From positions 1 to 5,575 of the forward strand of contig JAUNUZ010000182.1 of assembly GCA_030537915.1 (NCBI GenBank): a stretch of DNA of 5,575 nucleotides, given 5' to 3'. Within the stretch, counting starts at the first letter, position 1. Each line of letters begins with the position of its first letter. Of this stretch, positions 1 to 5,575 are shown in pieces. Source of the DNA: Micrococcales bacterium. GTDB taxonomy: Bacteria; Actinomycetota; Actinomycetes; Actinomycetales; Dermatophilaceae. The notes under the pieces were generated by a model, which saw nothing but the letters and a program-made list of their open reading frames with translations, was not told the origin of the DNA and ran no database searches. Both the position numbers and the translations under genes were made by a program.

Positions 1-1302
1 CAGCGGTCCGAGGCGGTGGCCGAGCTGGGGGAGAAGGACCTCGACTGGGCGACCATGATGGGCAGTGACGCGATCCATCCCGCTGAGTGCGTGGAGGTCA
101 ACGCAACCGATCCGCTGTACGTGCTCTACACATCGGGCACGACCGGCAAGCCGAAGGGGATTGTCCGCGACAACGGCGGGCACGCGGTGGCGCTCACGTG
201 GTCGATGCCCAACCTCTACGGGATCGCGCCCGGCGAGGTCTTCTGGGCAGCGAGCGACGTCGGCTGGGTCGTCGGGCACTCCTACATCGTCTACGCGCCC
301 CTGCTCGCGGGGGCGACGACGATCGTCTACGAGGGCAAACCGGTCGGCACTCCGGACGCCGGCGCGTTCTGGCGGGTCATCGAGAAGTACGGGGTCGTCT
401 CGCTCTTCACCGCACCCACGGCGATCCGGGCGATCAAGAAGGAGGATCCCGACGGCGCGCTCATGCGCGACTACGACCTGTCGAGCCACCGGCGGCTCTT
501 CCTCGCGGGGGAGCGGCTCGACCCGGACACTTACGAGTGGGCCCGCGAGAAGCTCGGCGTCCCGGTCATCGACAACTGGTGGCAGACCGAGACTGGCTGG
601 CCTATCGCGACCAACCCCGTCGGCATCGAGGAACTGCCGGTCAAGCCAGGTTCCCCGACCGTGCCGGCGCCGGGATATGACGTGAAGATCCTCGACGAGC
701 AGGGCCACGAGGTCCCGGCCGGGACCGACGGAGCTATCTGCCTGAAGCTGCCCATGCCGCCCGGGACGCTCCCGACGCTGTGGCAGGACGACGACCGCTA
801 TATCAGCTCCTACCTGTCGGCGCATGAGGGCTACTACCTCAGCGGTGATGGCGGCTACGTCGACGAGGACGGCTACGTCTTCGTGATGGGACGTACCGAC
901 GACGTGCTGAACGTCGCCGGTCACCGGCTCTCGACAGGCTCGATCGAGTCGGCACTTGCGGGCCATCCCAGGGTGGCCGAATGCGCAGTCATCGGAGTCG
1001 CCGACCAGCTCAAGGGCCAGATCCCGCGGGCGCTCGTGGTGCTCAAGGCGGGCGTCGATCTCGACGAGGCCGCCGAGCAGGTGTTGAAGAAGGAACTGGT
1101 CCAGCGCGTGCGCGACGAGGTCGGCGCGGTCGCCGCCCTGCGCGTCATCGACATCGTCAACGGCCTGCCCAAGACCCGGTCCGGCAAGATCCTGCGCAAG
1201 ACGATGCGCCAGATGGCGGACGGTCAGGAGGCGATGGTTCCCTCGACGATCGAGGACCCCGCCGTCCTCGAGGCCCTGCGGTCCGTGCTGCATAAGGGGT
1301 AG
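1..1302 (+). CDS. prpE: Propionyl-CoA synthetase-like acyl-CoA ligase, 5'-truncated by the window edge
   Basis: This ANL-superfamily ligase activates a short-chain acid, most likely propionate, with ATP to an acyl-adenylate and then to acyl-CoA in the cytosol. The frame is open from base 1, so the true start lies outside the window; 433 residues are visible, against about 630 in full-length PrpE. Fragment residues 43-53 are the AMP-binding loop YTSGTTGKPKG. WWQTETGWPI begins at residue 193; the GWPI ending is typical of PrpE/ACSS3 rather than acetyl-CoA synthetase. SGDGGYVDEDGY and GRTDDVLNVAGHR follow, leading into the mobile C-terminal domain. PKTRSGK holds the catalytic lysine at fragment residue 396, the residue acetylated by Pat-type enzymes in related ligases. 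The GTG at base 16 is in frame but internal to the fold, so it is not the start. The gene converges on the aldehyde dehydrogenase gene and is probably transcribed separately. The family is certain; the acyl preference is inferred from motif similarity. Confidence 0.9.
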   Translation, partial: QRSEAVAELGEKDLDWATMMGSDAIHPAECVEVNATDPLYVLYTSGTTGKPKGIVRDNGGHAVALTWSMPNLYGIAPGEVFWAASDVGWVVGHSYIVYAPLLAGATTIVYEGKPVGTPDAGAFWRVIEKYGVVSLFTAPTAIRAIKKEDPDGALMRDYDLSSHRRLFLAGERLDPDTYEWAREKLGVPVIDNWWQTETGWPIATNPVGIEELPVKPGSPTVPAPGYDVKILDEQGHEVPAGTDGAICLKLPMPPGTLPTLWQDDDRYISSYLSAHEGYYLSGDGGYVDEDGYVFVMGRTDDVLNVAGHRLSTGSIESALAGHPRVAECAVIGVADQLKGQIPRALVVLKAGVDLDEAAEQVLKKELVQRVRDEVGAVAALRVIDIVNGLPKTRSGKILRKTMRQMADGQEAMVPSTIEDPAVLEALRSVLHKG

Positions 1303-1307
1303 GACGC

Positions 1308-1347
1308 GCTCCGGTCCGCACGTGGATCGTCCCACGCGGACCGGAGC
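1308..1347. terminator. Strong hairpin after prpE, probable terminator
   Basis: A long inverted repeat starts 5 bases after the prpE stop. Twelve bases (1308-1319) pair perfectly with 1336-1347. After a two-base bulge, GTGG (1322-1325) pairs with CCAC (1332-1335) around a six-base loop. No T-run follows on either strand, so it does not match the classical intrinsic terminator; actinobacterial terminators often lack the U-tract. Its place between two converging genes suggests termination of prpE and possibly of the opposing transcript. Confidence 0.65.
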
Positions 1348-1359
1348 ACCCCTTGGACT

Positions 1360-1388
1360 GGATCCGCCCGCCGCGGCCGGGCGGATCC
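1360..1388. terminator. Second hairpin in the convergent junction, probable terminator for the aldehyde dehydrogenase gene
   Basis: GGATCCGCCCG (1360-1370) and its exact reverse complement (1378-1388) form an 11-bp GC-rich stem around a 7-base loop. It lies 28 bases beyond the stop of the minus-strand dehydrogenase gene and 57 bases after the prpE stop. There is no T-tract on either strand. Together with the 1308-1347 hairpin it makes a likely two-way termination block. The right arm overlaps a competing stem (1384-1389 with 1394-1399). Confidence 0.6.
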
Positions 1389-1402
1389 GCTGACGGATCG
1401 CG

Positions 1403-1414
1403 CAGCCGCGGCTG
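1403..1414. repeat. 12-bp perfect palindrome next to the aldehyde dehydrogenase stop
   Basis: CAGCCGCGGCTG is a perfect 12-bp dyad lying two bases beyond the stop codon of the minus-strand dehydrogenase gene. With no spare loop it would make only a short hairpin in RNA. It may add to the termination block or be a chance palindrome in GC-rich DNA. Confidence 0.35.
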
Positions 1415-1416
1415 GA

Positions 1417-2865
1417 TCAGCTGGAGATGTTGGCCATGACGTGCTTGATCCGCGTGTAGTCCTCGAGGCCGTACACCGACAGATCCTTGCCGTAGCCGGA
1501 GTGCTTGAACCCGCCGTGCGGCATCTCGGCCACCAACGGAATGTGAGTGTTGATCCACACGCAGCCGAAGTCCAGGCGTGAGCTCATACGCATGGCGCGG
1601 CCGAAGTCCTTGGTCCACACCGAGGAGGCGAGCCCGAAGTCGACGCCGTTGGCCAAGGCCAGGGCCTCGTGCTCGTCGGAGAACTTCTGCACCGTGATGA
1701 CCGGGCCGAAGATCTCCGTCTGGATCGCCTCGTCATCCTGGTGCAGCCCGGCCAGCACGGTCGGCTCGAAGTAGTAGCCGTCTCCCAGCGCCGTCACCCG
1801 GTTGCCACCCGCCGCCACTTGGGCGTGGTCGGGCAGCCGCGACACGAAGCCCGACACGTGCTCGAGCTGGTTGGCGTTGTTGACCGGGCCGAGGAGGGCT
1901 TCGTCGTCCTGTGGCAGGCCGACCTTGGCGTGGTCCCTGGCGTAGGTTGCCAGCGCTGCGACGAAGTCGTCGTAGATGCCCGAGCCGGCGACCACGCGCG
2001 TCGCCGCGGTGCAATCCTGGCCCGCGTTGAAGTAGCCGGCCGTGGCGATGCCTTCCACCGCAGCCTCGAGGTCGGCGTCGTCGAAGACGATCACCGGTGC
2101 CTTGCCACCGAGCTCGAGATGGACCCGCTTCACGTCGTGCGCCGCTGCTTCTGCGACCTGCATCCCCGCCCGTACCGACCCCGTGATCGAGACCATCTGC
2201 GGGGTCTTGTGGGCCACGAGCGCGCGGCCGGTGTCGCGGCCGCCGGTGATGACGTTGAAGACTCCCGCAGGCAGGAACTCCGACGCGATCTCGGCGAGCA
2301 GCAGGGTCGTCTCGGGCGTGGTGTCGCTTGGCTTGAGGACGACGGTGTTGCCTGCGGCCAGCGCCGGTGCGAACTTCCAGACGGCCATCATCATGGGGTA
2401 GTTCCAGGGCGTGACCTGGCCGATGACTCCGATCGGCTCGCGCCGGATCCATGAGGTGTGCCCAGCCATGTATTCGGAACTGGCGAGGCCGTCGAGCACA
2501 CGCGCGGCGCCCGCAAAGAAGCGGATCTGGTCGGTCATGACCGGCACCTCTTCGGAGGCCGTCAGGGCGTACGGCTTGCCGGTGTTCTCGGCCTCGAGGT
2601 GCACGAACTCCTCGGCGCGCGCCTCGATCGCGTCGGCGATCTTGAGCAGCGCCGACTGACGCTCTGCGGGGGTGGTGCGTCCCCACGACTCGAAGGCGCG
2701 GTCGGCTGCGGCGTAGGCGGCGTCGACGTCGGCCTCGGAACTCATCGGCGTCGTGGCGACGACCTTCGCGGTGACCGGGCTGACGAGCTCCATCCGCTCC
2801 TCGCCTCGGGCCTCGACATACTCGCCATCGACGAAGTTCCTCAGGGTGCGGGGGTTCTCAGTCAC
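1417..2865 (-). CDS. patD: Gamma-aminobutyraldehyde dehydrogenase (NAD+-dependent ALDH superfamily)
   Basis: This enzyme oxidises 4-aminobutanal, the product of putrescine oxidation, to GABA with NAD(P)+ in the cytosol. The 482-residue length is normal for the family. Visible motifs are PWNYP with Asn155, KPSD with Lys178, the Rossmann segment ITGSVRAG near 227, ELGGK with general base Glu251, AGQDC with nucleophile Cys285, and EIFGP with Glu384. The AGQDCTAATR segment and the C-terminal run through SSVWTKD, EMPHGG and YGLEDYT resemble E. coli PatD (YdcW) more than betaine-aldehyde or succinic-semialdehyde dehydrogenases. The GTG start at 2865 was chosen because AAGGAG (2873-2878) lies 7 bases upstream and the protein then begins like the family; the frame stays open 25 codons further, but that extension is Arg-rich and unlike an ALDH N-terminus. 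The divergent neighbour is a putrescine oxidase, which supports the assignment. A related amino-aldehyde substrate, such as 3-aminopropanal, remains possible. Confidence 0.9.
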   Translation of the reverse strand: MTENPRTLRNFVDGEYVEARGEERMELVSPVTAKVVATTPMSSEADVDAAYAAADRAFESWGRTTPAERQSALLKIADAIEARAEEFVHLEAENTGKPYALTASEEVPVMTDQIRFFAGAARVLDGLASSEYMAGHTSWIRREPIGVIGQVTPWNYPMMMAVWKFAPALAAGNTVVLKPSDTTPETTLLLAEIASEFLPAGVFNVITGGRDTGRALVAHKTPQMVSITGSVRAGMQVAEAAAHDVKRVHLELGGKAPVIVFDDADLEAAVEGIATAGYFNAGQDCTAATRVVAGSGIYDDFVAALATYARDHAKVGLPQDDEALLGPVNNANQLEHVSGFVSRLPDHAQVAAGGNRVTALGDGYYFEPTVLAGLHQDDEAIQTEIFGPVITVQKFSDEHEALALANGVDFGLASSVWTKDFGRAMRMSSRLDFGCVWINTHIPLVAEMPHGGFKHSGYGKDLSVYGLEDYTRIKHVMANISS

Positions 2866-2872
2866 GGAAGGT

Positions 2873-2878
2873 CTCCTT
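2873..2878 (-). promoter_or_regulatory. Ribosome binding site deciding the GTG start of the aldehyde dehydrogenase
   Basis: The minus strand reads AAGGAG, seven bases before the GTG at 2865. It is the best Shine-Dalgarno match near the 5' end of this reading frame and places the start there rather than at the far upstream ATG codons near 2940. Confidence 0.8.
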
Positions 2879-2928
2879 GCGCGTGCGTGGGTTCGCCAGG
2901 GGGTCCCTCTGGCATTCCGACAGGCTAG

Positions 2929-2936
2929 CCGCATCC
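2929..2936 (-). promoter_or_regulatory. Candidate operator half-site, copy 1 (GGATGCGG)
   Basis: The minus strand reads GGATGCGG. The seven-base core GATGCGG recurs 16 bp away on the same strand (2945-2951) and again on the plus strand at 2998-3004. Three copies within 76 bp, confined to the divergent intergenic region, suggest binding sites for a regulator. The regulator is not in the window. Confidence 0.4.
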
Positions 2937-2940
2937 TCAC

Positions 2941-3008
2941 GAATCCGCATCAGAACCTAGGCGACTCTCGAAGAACACGGATGAAACAGGGTCTAAGGAT
3001 GCGGATTC
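2941..3008. promoter_or_regulatory. 11-bp inverted repeat, candidate paired operator
   Basis: GAATCCGCATC (2941-2951) and GATGCGGATTC (2998-3008) are exact reverse complements separated by 46 bp, about 57 bp centre to centre. Each arm contains a partly symmetric core of the form AT.CG.AT, so each could bind a dimer on its own. The right arm ends 13 bp before the proposed -35 box of the putrescine oxidase promoter. This fits a regulator bound upstream of the promoter, or two bound dimers forming a loop. Operator function is inferred from position and symmetry alone. Confidence 0.45.
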
Positions 3009-3021
3009 CGTCGTGTGGGTC

Positions 3022-3051
3022 TTGTCAGGAGAGTGTTTGTGACGCCATTAT
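3022..3051 (+). promoter_or_regulatory. Possible sigma-70-type promoter for the putrescine oxidase operon
   Basis: TTGTCA (3022-3027, five of six consensus bases) and CATTAT (3046-3051, four of six) are separated by 18 bp. A transcript from here would start near 3058 and carry a leader of about 57 bases. This is the best match I found before the gene, but such matches occur by chance. Confidence 0.35.
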
Positions 3052-3103
3052 TGGGCCAGTCCGGATCCCGGCGTCGCATTGAGGCGTCGAGCAGCCCATT
3101 TCT

Positions 3104-3110
3104 GAAGGAG
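3104..3110 (+). promoter_or_regulatory. Ribosome binding site of putrescine oxidase
   Basis: GAAGGAG lies four bases before the ATG at 3115. The spacing is slightly short but usable, and it fixes the start at a point where the protein begins just ahead of its FAD-binding fold. Confidence 0.75.
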
Positions 3111-3114
3111 CTAC

Positions 3115-4521
3115 ATGCCTACCCCCATCGACCTCACGAGCGATGTCGTCGTCATCGGCGCCGGCGTCACCGGCCTCGTCGCGGCGGCGCAGCTTCGCCG
3201 CGCCGGCCGCACCGTGACCGTTCTCGAAGCCCGCGATCGCGTCGGCGGCCGCACGTGGACGCGCACCATCGAGGGCGCGATGCTCGAGATCGGTGGCCAG
3301 TGGATCTCGCCGGACCAGACCGCCCTCAGCGCGCTCGTGGCGGAGCTCGGACTGGAGACCTTCCCTCGCTATCGCGCCGGTGACAGTATTTACGTGCCGC
3401 TGGGCGGTGCGGCGACCCGCTTCAGCGGGGAGGACTTCCCGGTGTCGCAGCAGACCCAGGCTGAGATGGGTCGGCTCGTCGCCGCTTTGGATGAACTTGC
3501 GGCGAGCATCGACCCCGACCGCGCGTGGGCGCACCCGCAGGCCGCGTACCTGGACTCGATCTCGTTCGAGAACTGGCTCAAGGAGCGTAGCGACGACGAG
3601 GAAGCGCGTCGCAATATCGCTTATTTCATCGGCGGAGGGATGCTGACCAAGCCGGTCCACGCCTTCTCGGCCCTCCAGGCGGGGCTCATGGCGGCCTCGG
3701 CCGGCTCGTTCAGCCATCTCGTCGACGAGGACTTCATCCTCGACCTGCGCGTCGTCGGAGGGATGCAGCGCGTCAGTGAACGCCTGGCCGAAGAGTTGGA
3801 GGCCGACGGTGGACAGGTCTGCCTAGCGAGCCCCGTTCGCACGCTGATGTGGGCTGAGGACGGGGTCCGAGCCGTCGCCGACGGCCCCGATGGTCCCGTC
3901 ACGGTCAACGCGAAGCAGGCGCTCGTGGCCGTGCCGCCGAACCTCTACTCGCGGATCTCCTACGAGCCACCGCTGCCGCGCCGACAGCAGCAGATGCACC
4001 AGCACCAGAGCTTCGGGCTCGTCATCAAGGTGCATGCCGTCTACCCCACTTCGTTCTGGCGCGAAGAGGGACTGTCCGGCTCGTGCTTCGGGGCGGGCCG
4101 GGTCGTGCAGGAGGTCTACGACAACACCAACCACGGCGACGACCGAGGCACCTTGGTGGCCTTCGTCCCAGACTCTCGCGCGGACGAGATGTTCACACTG
4201 AGCGCCGACGAGCGACGCGCGACCATCTTGGCCGGCATCGCCGACTTCCTCGGGCCGCAGGCGCTCACGCCGGACGTCTACTACGAGTCCGACTGGGGGA
4301 GCGAGGAGTGGACCCGCGGCGCCTACGGCACGAGCTTCGACCTCGGTGGGCTGCACCGCTACGGCAACGACCTGCGTTCCCCAGTCGGACCGATCCGGTT
4401 CGCCTCCTCCGACCTGGCCGGCGCGGGCTTCCAGCACGTCGACGGGGCCGTGCGGATGGGCCACTTCAGCGCCGGCGAGATCTCCGACGCGTTGGGCACC
4501 GCATCGGAGGCTGGAAAGTGA
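3115..4521 (+). CDS. puo: Putrescine oxidase, FAD-dependent amine oxidase
   Basis: The enzyme oxidises putrescine with O2 to 4-aminobutanal (which cyclises to 1-pyrroline), releasing H2O2 and ammonia. The 468-residue protein starts with a Rossmann FAD motif, VIGAGVTGL (GxGxxG at 15-20), then Glu38 for ribose binding and RVGGRTW at 42-48. EIGGQWISPDQTALS follows. The middle holds MLTKPVHAFSALQAG, SAGSFSHLVDEDFILD and the MHQHQS patch (294-299). Lys305 in VIKVHAVY matches the conserved flavin-proximal lysine of monoamine oxidases. Glu333 in VVQEVYDNTN corresponds, as I recall the Rhodococcus erythropolis enzyme, to its substrate-binding Glu324. Ala403 occupies the place where MAO-A/B carry the FAD-linking cysteine, so FAD should be non-covalent. 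The C-terminal cap contains SDLAGAGFQHVDGAVRMG. No signal peptide is visible, so it is cytosolic. It heads an operon and overlaps the next start by four bases. Cadaverine or a longer polyamine could be alternative substrates. Confidence 0.93.
   Translation: MPTPIDLTSDVVVIGAGVTGLVAAAQLRRAGRTVTVLEARDRVGGRTWTRTIEGAMLEIGGQWISPDQTALSALVAELGLETFPRYRAGDSIYVPLGGAATRFSGEDFPVSQQTQAEMGRLVAALDELAASIDPDRAWAHPQAAYLDSISFENWLKERSDDEEARRNIAYFIGGGMLTKPVHAFSALQAGLMAASAGSFSHLVDEDFILDLRVVGGMQRVSERLAEELEADGGQVCLASPVRTLMWAEDGVRAVADGPDGPVTVNAKQALVAVPPNLYSRISYEPPLPRRQQQMHQHQSFGLVIKVHAVYPTSFWREEGLSGSCFGAGRVVQEVYDNTNHGDDRGTLVAFVPDSRADEMFTLSADERRATILAGIADFLGPQALTPDVYYESDWGSEEWTRGAYGTSFDLGGLHRYGNDLRSPVGPIRFASSDLAGAGFQHVDGAVRMGHFSAGEISDALGTASEAGK
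4506..4510 (+). promoter_or_regulatory. Ribosome binding site inside the puo end for the stress protein gene
   Basis: GGAGG lies seven bases before the GTG at 4518 and within the last codons of puo. It supports the GTG as the start even though the same frame stays open far upstream inside puo. Confidence 0.75.
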
Positions 4522-5483
4522 GCGAGATCCGGTACCTCGTCGGCTACCGCCCGAACGAACGGGGACAGGACGCGCTGAGCCTGGCGATCACGCTCGCGCA
4601 GTCTTTCGGCGCGGCGCTCGACCTCGTCTTCGTCGTCCGCGAGCACAGCACCTACGCCCCGGCCTATCCGCCGGTCGGACGCGACGAGGAGTTGATCGCG
4701 CAGAAGTCCAGGGTTTGGCTCGAGGAGGCCGCGGCTACCGTGCCGCCGGGTGTCGAGGTGGCGATTCACGTCCGCTTCGGTCCCTCGGTCGCCAGGGGGC
4801 TGATGACCACGGCCGATGAGTTGGACTCGGCACTCATCGTCATCGGGGCCGGCAGCTCTGGACTCGTGCGCCGACACCAGCTCGGGACCGTCGCCACGAC
4901 GCTGCTGAACCGCGCGACGCGGCCCGTGACGCTCGTGCCGCGCAGCTACCGAGCGCCGGGGCGCATCGAACACATCGACTGCGCGGTCGGGATGCTCAGT
5001 GGCCGCAAGAAGCTCCTCGAGGAGGCCGTTCAGGTGGCCGCGCGTCGAGACCTCCCCGTGCGGTTCATCACCATGGTCGACCTCGATGGCGCCGGCAAGG
5101 CTGCCAAAGCGGCGCCAGGCGGCGAGCAGCAGTCCGGTGGCGCCTCCGTCGATGGCGCCGACCCGGCCGAGTTCGTGCGCGGACACGTCGAACGGATGCT
5201 CGAAGAGGCCGTCGAGAAGTACGGTGCCCCCGCCTCGACCCAGATCGTCATGGCTCGCGGGGGGATCCGCGCCGCCGTAGAGTCCGTCGCCTGGAACGAG
5301 GCATCGATCCTCCTGATCGGCTCCAGCCGCCTGGCCAAACAGCGACGATTCTCCCTCGGGAGCACGGCGCACGCTATCTTGCGCGCCGTCAGTGTCCCGG
5401 TGGTCGCGGTCCCCGCCGGTGCCCACCTGGAAGGCAGCGGCGGCGATGCATCGTCCAGCACATCGACTGAGGAGACGCCATGA
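4518..5483 (+). CDS. Tandem-domain universal stress protein (UspA family)
   Basis: This 321-residue protein carries two universal-stress-protein domains, about residues 3-142 and 150-300, joined directly. Each shows the alpha/beta pattern: a first strand (IRYLVGYRP; IDCAVGMLS), a long helix, a second strand (LDLVFVV; VRFITMVD) and a late strand ending in the nucleotide-loop area. The usual ATP motif G-2x-G-9x-G-S/T is imperfect in both: domain 1 has G112-2x-G115 but only seven residues before G123-T124, and domain 2 has Arg271 in place of the second glycine before G281-S282. Residues 190-215 form an Ala/Gly-rich insert in domain 2, and the tail after 300 is Ser/Thr-rich and probably disordered. 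The GTG start overlaps the puo stop (GTGA), and the gene end overlaps the permease start (ATGA), so it is coupled to both. A regulatory role in transport or oxidase stress is inference; the biochemical function is unknown. Confidence 0.85.
   Translation: MSEIRYLVGYRPNERGQDALSLAITLAQSFGAALDLVFVVREHSTYAPAYPPVGRDEELIAQKSRVWLEEAAATVPPGVEVAIHVRFGPSVARGLMTTADELDSALIVIGAGSSGLVRRHQLGTVATTLLNRATRPVTLVPRSYRAPGRIEHIDCAVGMLSGRKKLLEEAVQVAARRDLPVRFITMVDLDGAGKAAKAAPGGEQQSGGASVDGADPAEFVRGHVERMLEEAVEKYGAPASTQIVMARGGIRAAVESVAWNEASILLIGSSRLAKQRRFSLGSTAHAILRAVSVPVVAVPAGAHLEGSGGDASSSTSTEETP
5469..5474 (+). promoter_or_regulatory. Ribosome binding site of the permease gene
   Basis: GAGGAG lies five bases before the ATG at 5480, inside the last codons of the stress protein gene. 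It supports a real start at the ATGA overlap. Confidence 0.7.
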
Positions 5484-5575
5484 CTCAAAAGCCCGTCCAG
5501 GTCCAAGGCAGGTCCACCCGGCACGAGAGCGGCGGCAAGGGCCTGAGCACCAAGAGCGTTGGGCTCGTCGCAGGG
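5480..5575 (+). CDS. N-terminus of a probable APC-family amino acid/polyamine permease, cut by the window edge
   Basis: Only 32 codons are present. The ATG overlaps the stress protein stop in ATGA and has a good GAGGAG site, so translation is probably coupled. The first 20 residues are polar and basic (MTQKPVQVQGRSTRHESGGK), as in a cytosolic tail. GLSTKSVGLVAG follows, which resembles the entry to the first membrane helix of APC-superfamily permeases, where a short basic stretch leads into a GLV/GxV helix. In a putrescine oxidase operon the likely cargo is putrescine or another polyamine, by analogy with PuuP-type importers. No complete membrane segment is in the window, so the family call rests on this short stretch and on context. 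Confidence 0.55.
   Translation, partial: MTQKPVQVQGRSTRHESGGKGLSTKSVGLVAG

Larger units (their letters stand above)
2866..3114. promoter_or_regulatory. Divergent control region between aldehyde dehydrogenase and putrescine oxidase genes
   Basis: This 249-bp non-coding stretch must hold the start signals for both directions. It contains the two ribosome binding sites at its ends, three copies of GATGCGG between 2929 and 3004, and one plausible promoter for the rightward operon (3022-3051). I could not pick out a convincing -35/-10 pair for the leftward gene. No credible small gene is visible. Confidence 0.75.

Noticed and set aside
16..18. GTG as the start of the acyl-CoA ligase
   Set aside because: The frame is open from base 1, and a start here would lack about 200 residues of the N-terminal domain. 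The gene is simply cut by the window edge.
1669..2454. Plus-strand open frame of 261 codons antisense to the aldehyde dehydrogenase
   Set aside because: The composition is rich in Arg, Val, Gly and His, as expected from reading the opposite strand of high-GC coding DNA. There are no family motifs, and the minus-strand frame carries all ALDH catalytic motifs.
2923..2930. Palindrome GGCTAGCC in the control region
   Set aside because: An isolated 8-bp dyad without a second copy; too short to call an operator, although it abuts the first GATGCGG copy.
3070..3089. Direct repeat GGCGTCG at 3070-3076 and 3083-3089 in the puo leader
   Set aside because: Only seven GC-rich bases, two copies and no symmetry; easily due to chance in DNA of this composition.
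3025..3717. Minus-strand frame of 230 codons antisense to the start of puo and its promoter region
   Set aside because: Low-complexity Arg/Ala/Glu composition, no motif, and it lies opposite the conserved FAD-binding domain.
4083..4517. N-terminal extension of the stress protein frame into puo
   Set aside because: The extended part is Arg-rich out-of-frame translation of puo. The USP fold begins right after the GTG at 4518, which has its own GGAGG.
4359..5426. Minus-strand open frame of 355 codons antisense to puo and the stress protein gene
   Set aside because: Arg/Asp/Gly/His-rich shadow without recognisable domains; the plus-strand frame has two USP domains and good start signals.

Overview
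The window looks like chromosomal DNA from a high-GC Gram-positive bacterium (Actinomycetota). The sequence is roughly two-thirds G+C by eye, third codon positions are strongly G/C, GTG starts are used with good Shine-Dalgarno sequences, and the amine oxidase resembles the putrescine oxidases of Rhodococcus and Micrococcus. The genus cannot be fixed from this window.

Layout: (1) bases 1-1302, plus strand, the C-terminal two-thirds of a propionyl-CoA synthetase-like acyl-CoA ligase (prpE), cut by the left edge. (2) 1303-1416, a convergent gene junction with two strong GC-rich hairpins and a shorter dyad, probably a two-way terminator. (3) 1417-2865, minus strand, a gamma-aminobutyraldehyde dehydrogenase (patD-like). 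(4) 2866-3114, a divergent control region with three copies of GATGCGG, two of them forming an 11-bp inverted repeat, and one plausible promoter. (5) 3115-4521, plus strand, a flavin putrescine oxidase (puo). (6) 4518-5483, a tandem-domain universal stress protein whose GTG start overlaps the puo stop. (7) 5480 to the right edge, the first 32 codons of a probable APC-family amino acid/polyamine permease, whose ATG overlaps the stop of the stress protein gene.

The genes from 1417 rightwards read as one putrescine-use locus. The permease would import the diamine. The oxidase converts putrescine to 4-aminobutanal, releasing H2O2 and ammonia. The dehydrogenase oxidises the aldehyde to GABA. The two enzymes are divergently transcribed from a shared control region, and the oxidase, stress protein and permease are translationally coupled. 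The prpE-like gene is convergent and probably belongs to a separate unit.

The pathway itself is known. The less ordinary points are the universal stress protein placed between oxidase and permease, its imperfect nucleotide-binding motifs, and the repeat set in the divergent control region. I see no RNA genes, mobile elements or CRISPR array.
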